Part shown: one piece after another, positions 12,455 to 27,005 of the stretch
Numbering within the stretch: position 1 is the stretch's first letter
Layout of the letters: the number at the start of each line of letters is the position of its first letter
NCBI RefSeq assembly: GCF_019649055.1
Contig: NW_026570253.1
Span: 496,001-560,000 of the forward strand
Reading direction: 5' to 3'
DNA from: Paramacrobiotus metropolitanus
Lineage: Eukaryota; Tardigrada; Eutardigrada; Parachela; Macrobiotidae
Length of the DNA: 64,000 bases
Position numbers and translations under genes: made by a program
The notes under the pieces: model-generated
Told to the model about the DNA's origin: nothing
Databases searched by the model: none
Seen by the model: only the letters and a program-made list of their open reading frames with translations

Positions 12455-15400
12455 ATGTCCATATCCACGGATCCTGCTAGCAACAAAATTTATCGAGACA
12501 TCTGGATACTCCTGCAGGAACTGGGAGCTCCCGATCCGTTCGTTCAAGATTTTGAAAGAGATGGGCGGAATAAGATCGCTGAACTGGACTGCCGGATTAC
12601 GCAGCTGTTGCGCAAATTCTATGGCACGCGTGCCGTGGAAGCAGGTGTCCAGGCGATAGTTGCGGAGAGCGCTAATGGCGATGGACTTTGCGCTCAGGCA
12701 GTGCCAACGCTTGGCGCAACAATCCAGACTGCTATGACTGGTCAGCCGAAGACAGCAACTAACGTCGGACACAATGACAGCGTTGCGACGGAAGTGAACC
12801 CGACCAGTTCGGGGAGCGATAACCGCCAAGGAAAACACAGCGATGGCGGCGCTGAACATCCCACGCGTGCGGTGTCCGATGCGGTGACGAATAACGTGGA
12901 CGCCAACGTCCCGCCGACATTAGACCGTGTAGTACACTTTGTGGACGAAGAAATTCCGTTAACGGAGGCCATGGCGACACAGAAGAAGAAACAGCCAGCT
13001 GCGAAAATGAGGGTGATGTCGTCGCCATCTGTTCGGAGCAAGTCGGAAGTCAAAGCTGTGCGAAAGCCGGGGAAGACGCCGTTGCCGCCGCCAGTGGTGC
13101 GGCGGTGGCCTGGTTGGCTGACGGAGATGATGCCCAGGCCCTTCCCTTATTTTCCGCAGATAGGCGACGTGGTTTACTATTATCGGCAAGAACATGCCGT
13201 GTACATTATTAACTGGCTGATGGAGGGACTTCCGGCCACAGCGATCAAAGGCCAGATGCAGAATTTCAGAGTAAGTGAGAATCAAAGAATGTTAATTTTT
13301 TACTGCCCAGTGTCCACTCCGGCACATGGGTCTGTTTTCTTGGATTGTATTTTGGACTTTCTATTATTAATAATATTTGGGGAATTTTCAATGTTTTGCC
13401 TTTTTACATGTTTCAAGTTGCACAGTAATATGCACTGCATTTTGTTGAAATTGTATTGATATAATATCTATAAGAAGTAGTAATACCACGTACAACGCGC
13501 TGGGGAAAAATTTGCCGGCTTACAGTACCAGACTCCGGTAGTGTTTTGATTTTTCTAGGACAAGGAAGAGCTGAAAATCGTTGACATGAAGTTCGTTAAT
13601 GTCAGTGTCCAGCACACTCCACAAGATGCGCCCATGATTTACCACGTAGCAGAAATAGAGATGAAACGCAAGGACAGCCAACTTAATGAGAAGACATTCA
13701 CGATTAGGTACAATTTACCAAATGATGGGTGAAACCTAGATACAGATACCTTATTTACTATTTGACTTTTGAACGGTTCGAAATTTGCAAGCGCGAGGGT
13801 TAATTTTTGTCACTGCTTAGCTTTCATGAAGCGTCGGATACTAAAGATTTTCTGGTTTTGGAACATCATGTGTTGCGCAGCCGGAATGAAATGTGGGAGG
13901 AAGGATCGCGGGTGAAAAGTCTGTTTTTGGAAAACGGCGAACTGCGCTGGTATAAGGGCACCATCGATGCCGCGATTCCCGACGCTGCCGGCATGTACCA
14001 TATGCTTAAAGTCAGGTACGGTCTATAGCAGCGCAGTGTGTGCTACAGTATACGAAAGGTCGAAGTTTTGCATAGTCATGGACTCATGATGAAAATATTC
14101 AGAACGAAATATGCACGCTTGGACGAATCCTTTCCAGATTCGATGGGTCGAAGGATGGACCAGGGTGTGTGGAACCGGCCAGCCCATGGGATCTTCGACT
14201 ACTCTCTAGTAAGGCGTTAAACACTAGTTTTTTTTCAACAACAAGTGTTTTGGCCCATGAAATTTCCGTGAACGTACACGACACTTACAACGAGTAGCAA
14301 ATATGTAGGATGCTTAACAATTTCACAGGCTCGAAGTAATCACAAAATTTTGTTCACTCTTTTCAACGTTTGCGGCCATGCGCTTTAAATACTGGACTTT
14401 TAAAACACAGTAGACAATTGTTTTCTATAAAATTGCTGCCTAATCTTGTTTTCCGATCAGGTTTTCATAAATGTAACATTTTCATGTAACGATTTTCTTC
14501 GTAAATGCAACATTCTTCTTTAGTTACTGTATATACCGGTTGCATGATGTGCAATAACGGTGATGGTTGATGGTTTTAAATTGTTGCACATGCCATCTGT
14601 AATTTTCAACAGTGTATTTTTTTACAATTTTTTAAAAAATTAAAATTTGTTTTAGCTTTCAGTTTTCAGCAACAGATTTGATTTCGGACTAAATCAAAGT
14701 GAATTCAATAGTGTACTATCCGAAGTTCCGAACAATGAATTTGGATTTTAGCGAAACTGTACCAAATATGTTCCATGCAATTTAAACCGTGACATGACAA
14801 TCTTAATGCAGAAGAAGAAGAACTAGCGCAAGATGGTGCTGTCATCACTTCAGCTGAACTGCACAGCATGACCTACGAACCAACACCGGCCGATTGGAAC
14901 TACCAAGACCCCGCTACCGAAACCAAGCGCATCTTGAAGCTGCTGAATGCCGTATCTAAGTTGCCAGAGGCGGCATGGTTTGTGGTCGCTGTCGATTTAA
15001 AACGTTATCCCGATTATGCTGTGGAAGTGGCATATCCTGTAGATCTCAGTACCATCCAGCGACGAGTGGCGAAACAATTCTACAGGTTATTTATGACCAC
15101 AGACCAGGTTATTGTGGTGATATGATTAAAATTCTTTTGACTGTTGACAGACGAAAAGAGGCGTTGATATTCGACTTCAAGCAGATCGCCATCAACAGCG
15201 AGAAGTACAATGGGGATGCGCCCATTTCCATGCAGGCCCACGTTATAGCTGACATATGCACTGACTTCACAAAGTACGCTAATAGAAAACCTTCTTTGAT
15301 TTGGTGTAAGTACTACGTTAAGATAAGCACTTAAACTACTTATTAACGCTATTCCTGCTCGCTTGATCATTTGCCGCTCGGAGGATGTCGGGGCAAGTAC

Positions 15401-16265
15401 TCGAAAGCCGACGATGTCCAAACGGTCGCAACTGAACGGCGCCGTTGGTCATCGACTTCCGTTGAGACGAGCCGCGCCGAACACCCCATTATTGAATTTG
15501 AACCATAGCACAACTTCGATCGGAACAAGATATATAACACAACAGAATTTCTAAGTAAATCAGCAGGACTTCCGGGTGGGAGGGCGCGATTTTATAATTC
15601 GCAAGAACTCAAGTTTAGGCGTACTTCTCTAAATCGAACTGATCTTATACAGTAACATTCATCCGCGTACTTATTGTCGATTATTATAGATAAGTAAATA
15701 AACGACACTATCGCCCGGCGTTAACAGTATTTAACGTCGTAGACGTTAAATACCATTAATATTACATACATACTACATAGCTTTCGAGCATTAGAATTGC
15801 TTTGACCTTTCTCTTTCCTGATAAGAGCCAATGGTTAATATTACCAAGTCTCGTGGGGCGCTTGACAGCTTTCCACATTGTTTTCGTTAGGGAAGCGTTT
15901 TGATAAGTATTTAATTTTTTAATTAAATGTTTTATGTGATTTTTTTTATTTATTTTATTTATTCAAGCGATCCATCGGTCCACGCTTTGCAATCCACTTT
16001 CATTGAAAGCGTTAAGATAAAGTGGAGTACGGAATTCGAAGCCCGCAAGAAATCTGCATCACGAGTGCCTGCCAACGCGCGCACTGGCCGGCCCGAGGAA
16101 TCGGGCATGGAACCCGCCAACGTTCCTCAGGTTATGCCAGATGAGCCCACCAAACAACCGTATGGTGCAAATCCAGGTCATGAACAACGGGAAACTGCCG
16201 GCATAATTAAACGCACAGTATCCGGGCGGATAGTGAAGGCACCAAAACTTTATGAGCCGGTGTAA
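12455..16265 (+). CDS. Short PHIP/BRWD paralogue A (no WD40; cryptotudor plus bromodomain)
   Basis: Seven exons: 12455-13270, 13559-13707, 13821-14015, 14138-14208, 14812-15085, 15151-15273, 15968-16265; 641 residues, all phases consistent. The ATG at 12455 was preferred to an in-frame TTG at 12449. Residues about 10-61 form a helical-looking module (KIYRDIWILLQELGAP, then AELDCRITQLLRKFYG) shared with paralogue B but absent from the full-length PHIP gene at 31.9-39.6 kb. A low-complexity linker follows. From WLTEMMPRPFPYFPQIGDVV (about residue 216) it matches that gene through cryptotudor and bromodomain, with the same exon lengths (149, 195, 274, 123 nt). The bromodomain Asn position (SEKYN) is kept. 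The C-terminus keeps SGR-VK-P-YEP. No WD40 domain is present. PHIP-family cryptotudors bind methylated H3K4, so chromatin binding is inferred. It looks intact; expression is unknown. Confidence 0.82.
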
Positions 16266-16658
16266 GGCTAGTAACCAGTGACAGTCTGAAAATGTATCCG
16301 GACGGTTCGGGATGGATGAATTTTAATAGATAACGACGTTGCCAGTTGTCATAACGTGTGCAGATTTTTAATTATTTTTTCAGGGATATTATGTAATGAA
16401 AACTTCCTGTAAGTTGTGAAGAACATTAAGGACTTCGCTGTGAGCATTAAGCAATCAGTAGCAAGTTTGTTATCTACTTCCGAGTGCAATAAGAAGTTTT
16501 CGAACATCTTGTTACTTAATTAGAATATTTTACAGCAGTCGTGGTCGTTAAGTGTTCAAACTGATGGTTCCCGGCCAAGCATTTTTGTTTGGCATTGTTT
16601 AATTAAGGAATAAATTAGCAGTAGTCGTAGGCCTAGGGAACGCCTGTTTTCACCAAAA

Positions 16659-16898
16659 ATCTCGAATGACGCAAACGATTCACACTACATTAATGACTTC
16701 ATTCGGCAGTACAAATTCGCCTCTGTAAATTCACTCTACACGTACTACCTAAAAAAATGATGCAAATTTAGCATTAAGAAAACAAGATCTCGAATGACGC
16801 AAACGATTTTATATGTTTTCTTAAATGTTCACATCTGCATCATTTTTAGGTAGTGTAGTGTGAATTTACAGAGCCGAATTTGTACTGCCGAATGAAGT
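16659..16898. repeat. Inverted repeat with nested direct repeats (MITE-like)
   Basis: The arms 16696-16763 and 16836-16898 are reverse complements over about 63 bases with few mismatches; the shared core is ACTTCATTCGGCAGTACAAA. A 22-base word beginning ATCTCGAATGACGCAAACGA occurs exactly at 16659-16680 and again at 16787-16808, once outside and once inside the hairpin. The structure suggests a small non-autonomous DNA element, possibly one inserted into another. It has no coding capacity. Confidence 0.7.
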
Positions 16899-16960
16899 TT
16901 GCTTTGCGGAATGATATAGAAGTACGGTAATTGGCTAAATTCTAACAAAACACACTTTCA

Positions 16961-17047
16961 CGTCGGGAAACCGGAAGCGTCTGTAAGAGTTAGTACGCAT
17001 ACACTGTAGGCGTACTGACTCGTACAGACGCTTCCGGTTTCCCGATG
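16961..17047. repeat. Inverted repeat (hairpin), 38-bp arms
   Basis: The arms 16961-16998 and 17010-17047 are reverse complements with about three mismatches around an 11-base loop; the core is GGGAAACCGGAAGCGTCTGT. It lies 60 bases after the preceding hairpin. Foldback mobile element and structured RNA are both possible. Confidence 0.75.
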
Positions 17048-17755
17048 TATGATTCTGCTCTCTCAACTTCCTCAAGCATCCCGACAACAAAGGTCAAAAC
17101 TATATTTAGATTGGGTGTATCGATAACGCCCAGCGCCACTGTCATCTCGCCATGCATCACTCGTGACTAGCCAGTAGCCACTGCTGCGCTTGCACGTTCG
17201 AGCAAGCCGGATGTGCTGGATATTGTTCACAAGCACAAATGCCAGAAATCCATTTTAGCGAATAAACTAACGTAAGTACTGCCGCGGTACTTGGGATCGA
17301 TGATTTACTTGCTTTTCTATTTACCCCACTACACAGTACTGTCTTAAAGCTCGCCTTTCCTTTTTTTTGGTTAACCGCAGTCCACACACACAACGGATTT
17401 CTTTCTGAATTTGTTTGTTTAAATACAAATCGTAATTATGCGGTTTCTTTGGACTCTGCAGAAAGGGCGCAAGCTGTGATGCGATAACGATATTCGCACA
17501 AACTGCACTTGTGCGGCTGTGCCGATCCGATAGCGTCCGACGTCGCTGCTATGTACGCACTACGCACTGCACAATAAGCAGAGTGCGGGTTTGTTTTGCG
17601 TATCCTGGAGATTCGATAGTTGATTGTCTAGTCTAGCGCAAAAAAAACCTGTCTAGCGTTTACCGTTATCACTCAGTTGTGGAATGTTTTCAGAACATTG
17701 TTCTGTTATCATCTGAGTAAGCCGTTCTGCAGTGGATTCCAAAGAAGGATTGCAA

Positions 17756-20700
17756 ATGTCATTAATCATGGATCCCGCTGCAAAAAACAAAATATATCGC
17801 GATGTTTGGATTCTCCTGCAGCGACTGGGCGCTCCCGATGATTTCATCCAGGATTTCGAGAAAGATGGCCGCGACAGGGTCGCGGAGCTCGATTGCAATG
17901 TGCTGCAGCTGCTGCGGAAATTCTATGGCTCGCGCGTGGTGACAGCAGAATCACAGACGGAACCTGCGTGGAGTTCACAGTTCGGGTTAGACGGCGATCG
18001 CATGGTGGAAGACCCGCACACAATGGCTGAATCAGCTGTTGCCGCCGCAGCCATTGTGCCTGATACGAGCGTCGATGCTGCGATACAGGTTGTTGCGCCC
18101 GTCTTGAATTCAGCGCACTCATCTCTCCCGTTGGAGAAACGATTGGATGCGGATTCCGAAAGGCGTGTGGTCGAGGTTTGTGTTTGCTGCAGGTTTCTCT
18201 GATTTATAGTTATAGTTTATATTAGTAGAATAGTAGTTACAAGTTTTATTATGTCCTGTTGGTTTCTACATGCATTTAAGCATTTCCCTACTTCTGATTT
18301 GTACTCTTTTTGATGTGCACCCGCCTTCGAAAATCGTATACAGTTTAAATTTGTTTCGCCGGTTATACGATTTTATTAGCTGATGATTATGAATGTGTTG
18401 TACCGTTTTGATATCGGTTTATCATCATGTACGTAATTATCGTAGTGAAATTATGCGGTTGTTGAATGTTGTTTGTTCAGGTTTTGCAGCATACATTCGA
18501 ATTGTGTTGCTGCATTGTTTTGGTTTTGCATAATGGTAGCTAAGGCTAAGTAGATGATGTTTTTTATTTAGACTTCTTATGTTATGATTGTCTCTTCGTT
18601 TGTGTGCATGTATGATTTAGCAAGTTGATTGCCGATGCAGACTTTAATACCATCACGTTGTCTTGTTATCGTTGTTATGTTTCAAAGATGCAACAGATTT
18701 GTTTGGGTTGGTTTTGCGAAACCCTTAACCGTAAATACTTGTTTTCCTTCAACCTCTTCGGAGTATTAATTGTCGCTTATATTTTTTTCAGAATGTTCAG
18801 CAGCAGCAGGGCGCCCCTGCAATAGATCCAGTACCAGCAGCACCGATGACTTCACATTCGCCGGAGCCGCGCTCCGTTATTGATGAAGCATTTGACAGCT
18901 GGCGCGAAAACACGATTCGTAAACGAAAACTTCACGACGATTCCGGTAGTGAAGATGAGGACACTGAGACCGAAGGTACAGCATTTGCCGTTGGACTGTC
19001 GACGGCTGACATGAAGGACAGCTCGGTAAGAAGAAACAGCATTGATTCCAGCCATCGACTGACTTACAGGGCGGATTAAATTGTCCGCTGCCGATGGATT
19101 TGTATTTGAAAATATAACTGTTAGTTCCATTTTAGGGTGACGATGCCCTGACTAACGCTGCGGACGATCCATCGGATAATTCCAACGGAAGTTTCCGGAA
19201 GAAATACTATAAAAGAACTCGCATTTCCATTACAACAGGCAAGCGTTATCGGCACAGAGGGAAAAATCCACCCTCGGATCAGACTGCTTGTAAACGCAAG
19301 ATGATTAAAAAGTCCAAAAGCGGGAAACCCCTGAAGGTACCGAAAAGCACTTATTATAAGCCACCAAAGAAATCTCAGCCGAGAACCAGTGGCATGTGGC
19401 CTGGGAAGAGAACAGACAGCGGCGAGATAAAGATTGTTTCCGCTAACTGCTGGATGGATAGGGTGAAAAGGGAGGACAGCATGGAGTCGGGCTTTATCGG
19501 GCCGAAATGTGGACATAAATCGAAAAGCATCAAATTTGACCTGAACAATTTTGTCCTGTCGACCCCTGCAGGCAGTGAACTGCTCTTTTCGCCCAAAAAG
19601 CGCAGACACCTGACCTATGCGTATCCCAAATGGCTCACCGGTTTTTATCCGGGACCGTCTCCCTTCTTTCCGCAGATCGGTGATGTGGTGTATTATTTTC
19701 GAGAAAGATACGAGGCATTTATAAAGGAGATGAGGCGCGTCGCCCATCGTAATGGAACGAAATGTAACCTGGAATTTTCTGACCCAAATTTAGGAGTAAG
19801 TATGTTTCACGAAAATTATTAAACCCAGTTCCACTTTCGTACGCGGTCTAGTGCAGCTTATATAAGACTGTATGAACTTGTTGTTCATGAGTTTATAGGT
19901 AACAGCTTTAGCAGTCACTTTCCTTCTGAATAGCGTGTTGTTTCACATGTTTGAGTTGAGGATTGCCAGCTGTTTTGTTTTTAGAAGTATGAATTTTTCA
20001 AAATACTTTCTAATTTTAGGACATGGAGCTGTTTAAAGTAATGGATATACAGTTTATCACAGAACCGCCGGATTACGCTCCATATGCTATGTTAGATTTG
20101 GAGCGGTTGTCCTGCGATGAGGACAATTGTGCAACCGGCCAGCGTTTTTTCATGCGGTAACGCTTCGTATTACATTGTTTTCACTCATTGGAACGTTGGT
20201 ATGGTTTCTGTAGGTATCAAGATATGAAGGATGTGGCCGATATCTTCGTGATGCAGGATGTTGTCAGACGCCGCAAGACGGAATTCCAAGCCGGTCAGCG
20301 GGTGCGTGCCATTTTCGAGGAGAGGGGAGCACTGCGCTGGTCCAATGGCACGGTAATGAAAGTGGATGACGATGAAAAGAAAATGATGTCTATGGGTCGG
20401 CTGGATTCTATTCATGTGTTGTAAGTTTTTTCACGGTTCTCTGCTGTGGTGCCCTAAACTGTCTTAGTTTAGTTTTTTACATTTCAGGAGCAGATAAACC
20501 TTGAGACACTAGATAGTCAGATGTTTCCCTTTGGTTCATATTCAGCTGAATAGTTCGTTTGTGTTTTCTACATAGTACATACCTATGACGAGTAATTCTA
20601 ATCAGCTCCGTATAATTCCAGTAATTTATTCGAATAATTTATTTGCTTCTGGATAAATAATCCTGATAGTACTAATGTTAATTAAGGCTGGATTCGCGAA

Positions 20701-22038
20701 GAGAAAAAGATCCACAGTGGGATCCTCTCAGTCCCTGGGATTTGCAGTTGATTCCTAAAGGTAATCAAAGCTTGTTCACTTTGATTTTGAAATCGGTATA
20801 TAGAAAATGTAGCGTATTTGCATTTACTGGTAAATCATTCTCTGCGAAATGTTTGATAACATGTAGAAGAGAAGGACATCGAAAGGAACTCTACCGAGTA
20901 CGAAGAAGGTCGAGTAGTTACGCGGTCAGAACTGCGCAGTTTGGCCTACGCTCCCAGACCGGACGACTGGGGCGGCAGACCGCCGTATGAGGTGGAGAAA
21001 ACCATTCGGAAGAAACTAAAGAAAGTGCTGTACAGAAATGAGGTGGAACGCTTCCGCCGTCCGGTTGATCTAGCGAAGTATCCACAGTATTATAAGGAGA
21101 TCGCCTATCCAATGGATTTGACTACCGTGATTCGCCGACTAAAATACCGCTTCTATCGGTGAGTTTTGTCGTATAATTTGTTAATCTCTGCTTAATAAAT
21201 TCCTAACCGTAGCTTATTTTTATTATTGCTTTCTAAATGATTTAAAATCACTGTAAGTTACTTATTAAATCCAGGCCTAATCGACCCTTTCAAAGTGCAG
21301 TAAGATTTGTTGCACTTATCATTTCAAAAAGCGCATAAATGGCTTCGCGCTGTACAGTATTTTAATGGTAAACTTCTTGATAAGATGCTTGCAAAAAATC
21401 GTAGTGGGTATACTTTGTTTTACTGCAGCCGGAAAGCAGCGCTGTTGTTTGATATCCGGCAGTTGGTGGCTAACTGCAGAGCTCACTGTGGTTATTCCAA
21501 GGAGGACGTGGAAAATGCCAAGCTTCTGGCAGCAGTGTGCGAGGATATTGTGGAGTAAGAATAGCTGTTCAGTTAGCTGGATTATCCGCATTCACTGCTT
21601 TCTATCGAAAATAGAATCAATCAGTATATTTATCGCACTGGATAGTTTGCTACGAATTTTTTATACTAAATGCACTCCAACAATTTTTTTCTGCTGTATA
21701 TATATGCGCTGCGGCAACTCAATACTGCTTATAATTTCCTTACCATTATGCTCTGTTTCAGTAGTATTTCTAGCTCTTGATCTAAAATGACTTGATTGAT
21801 GTTGAATCGGTTTTCTTTTACGAAACGCTTCTTTAGGAAGTGCTACATGTAGTTGTGGGCATGTCTCTGGGCTAGTGCTGCTGCAGTGATTTTGTAATTA
21901 TAATCGTTGTATCATACTGTTTTGCACTGCAGTTAATGATTACTCAACATATTCCAGTTATAGGTTTCCGTTTGTCTTTGCAGGAATCCTGAAAAAACAG
22001 CCACTGTTGACGAGATCTGGGAAGCAAAACGAAATTAA
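17756..22038 (+). CDS. Short PHIP/BRWD paralogue B (no WD40; altered bromodomain)
   Basis: Nine exons: 17756-18175, 18792-19025, 19136-19795, 20020-20156, 20214-20420, 20687-20760, 20867-21158, 21429-21554, 21984-22038; 734 residues, phases consistent. Residues about 11-62 repeat the N-terminal module of paralogue A (KIYRDVWILLQRLGAPD; AELDC; LLRKFYG) with about 39 of 52 positions identical. A basic Lys/Ser-rich linker (KRKMIKKSKSGKP) follows. The cryptotudor starts near residue 379 (FFPQIGDVVYYF) and keeps SPWDLQLIP. The bromodomain region keeps YPMDLTTV. Where paralogue A and the full-length gene have KYN, this copy has AHC, so the acetyl-lysine-contacting Asn is gone. The protein ends shortly after the bromodomain without the SGR-VK-P-YEP tail. 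Exons 4-5 together are 344 nt, as in the other two copies. The donor at 18176 (GTTTGT) is weak, so the end of exon 1 is less certain. Confidence 0.78.
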
Positions 22039-23086
22039 CTTGTGAATTTGTCTGATGGTTATATGGGTTACTTACATAAATGGATCTGGATTGGGATTTT
22101 CTTTAGTATTATTATCTGGATTATCTGGATCGGGATTTTCATCTGGATTGGGATTTTCTTTAGTTGACTATAACAACAGTATTTTGGTTGTTTTTAAGCG
22201 CTTTGCTTTAACGACAGCCTTTATTTACCGGTAAACTGGTTCGTTTTTAAGAACTGGTTTTTGTTAACGCAGTTTGGACGTCCAGTTAAAATCTCCATGC
22301 ATCCAAATCAAAGTTGATGTCTACCAAAGCCTTAATTTTGTACAGATCTGTTGTATTTTCGAGTGGCTATTGAAATAATTTTTGAAGATGCACGGAATTG
22401 CTATTATTAAAGTCAGTGTTTGTGTAAATGTGTAGTACACGGTACTCACTTGTCAGTATTGTCAAAGACTGTGAGATGGGGAAAATGTGCAGAAATCCGG
22501 ACACATCCAAATCAATAAAGCATATCATTTCCTGGCATGTTTATACAAAAGGAAGTAAAAGGATTATGATTTCATTATTTTATCTTCTAAATTTAATAAA
22601 GAATTCGTTCAATTACCCATATCTGTATTTATTTTACATACGAAGTGGACTGGATACTAGTGGATAGACGGTAATTTACAATTTCACAGTAACGGCTACG
22701 TAAGCACTCGTTTTACGGTGAGATCATGCATTGATATGCGATAGCGGCCAGCAAGTATACTCGTAATACACTGTGGTCGAAAAAATATATGTACCCAAAT
22801 TGTTTTTCTTATGCGGGGATCAGCGAGATTATGATTTATAAGTAGTATCAAAAAAAGATTTCGTGCAAGGAATATCGAATTTACAACCAGTTAAGGAGAC
22901 CTAACGCAATTTTACTAAACAATGTTTTCGAAATAATTAGAAGAACGCTAAACAACGTTACATCCTAAATATCCATCCGTCAAATCCTAGATTCAGTTGA
23001 CTACGCATTCATTAAATTCTCAATACAGCCTTTTTCTTGCCACTCCATTTTTCATTATTCTGACGGTTACAAGCAAATGTGGAGTT
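22039..23086. other. Intergenic region, convergent genes
   Basis: AT-rich DNA between the 3' ends of paralogue B (plus) and Rpt2 (minus). Near 22080-22160 there is a short imperfect tandem of TCTGGAT/TGGGATTTTC words. No gene or RNA was recognised. Confidence 0.45.
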
Positions 23087-25768
<2,682 letters not shown>

Positions 25769-27005
25769 TATTCAACAACTTAATTTCACACTGTCATACA
25801 ATACAGGACCCAAAGACAGTCGATAAAAATTTGCGCATGAAAATACATCGACAAAAATCAAACTGCACTGCAAAAATAAACACGTCTTTAAAAGTAAGAC
25901 TGATCGTGCAATACTACGAATTTCTATGTTACGCTGAGTTTATCGCTGCAGGTCTTCTATGCAGTAGATTTGGATGCGCAAATTTGTTGGGTTCGCTAAT
26001 AATATTGCTTACTAATGCTGCGCAGTGCGCACTGCAGTCTGTTACGGGTTCACTTCGTTCCAAATTACATGATGGCGTTCATGTGAACGCCCGCTGGGGA
26101 GAATGCCCTGCTGTTGGGCAAGATTAATTATTTAGCGGTGACCTGATGGTTTTGGACTTTTGGTCAAGCAGCAGTGTGGCGAAACTTTCGCCGCGAAAGT
26201 TTCCAGAAGCCACCCCGAGCCCCGACCACTTCCTCGTCAGCTAACTGAGCGAATTGTAAGATTCACCAGGAGAAATTTTATTATGTCGCACAGCAACTTT
26301 AAGTCCTCAAGCAGCCAGCTGAATTCTTTACCGTGAATGATTTTCAGTTCGTACGGAATATTTATTAGCAGTTTAATTGGCAGAATATGCGCGACCTCTA
26401 ACCGCGTTCTCTCCAAAAATATGAGTTATTTCTATCCAAGTAATGTGCGTCGGCAAGTCAGTCGGCTCAATGTAACCGTAATTCGGCCAACAATACAAGC
26501 GGAAACATCCCCGTCGATGGCCTCCGATTTGGCGGATGCTTTGACTTTGTTGACTGGTATTCTACGTGTACGGTTGTTTCAAAATTTGAAACTATTTTCG
26601 CATACATTCTATGCTGATCATTTTAATCATACTTTTCGCGCAAGAGGTTTTTCAGTTACGCAGGTTTTCAGTTTCCCGAATGTAACAGAGGGTCCTAAAG
26701 GTCATTAACGTATACTCGAAGTATACCTAATTACTTAAGCTTGCAAAGCAAAGATTTGTTGCACTCCGTGCCAGTCCATGCCTCCATGGCTCCAGAAATA
26801 TGACTTCCGCCATGCAACCCACGCATTGAGGCAGTTACGTTGGCCGCCTGTCAACACGCTTGGGCGTACGGCTTTGCACGCTCATCGTGCAAAAATTTAA
26901 AGCTGAAGTTGCTCACGTGCTTTGAGTGTTCCTGTCATTTCCAAGTTCCCGTTTTCCCCAGTTGTGAACGAGGAGTATTTTCATTAAGTTACAATATTAT
27001 CGGAA
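25769..27005. other. Divergent intergenic region between Rpt2 and V-ATPase H
   Basis: Should contain promoters for both housekeeping genes. An open frame from about 26421 (MSYFYPSNVRRQVSRLNV...) runs to a possible donor at about 26561 and has somewhat coding-like composition, but I found no continuation and no homology. Nothing else is callable. Confidence 0.4.

Larger units (their letters stand above)
16266..17755. other. Intergenic region between paralogues A and B, hairpin-rich
   Basis: No coding frame was recognised. The region contains two adjacent large inverted repeats (16696-16898 and 16961-17047) and an exact 22-base direct repeat. It is the junction between two tandem PHIP-like copies. 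Confidence 0.5.

Noticed and set aside
12455-22038. Paralogues A and B as pseudogenes
   Set aside because: Both have uninterrupted frames across all predicted exons, canonical splice sites and a strongly conserved N-terminal module; decay would have left visible damage.
26337-26708. Plus-strand frame MSYFYPSNVRRQVSRL as a small gene
   Set aside because: No continuation exon, homology or polyadenylation signal was found; kept only as a note in the intergenic entry.
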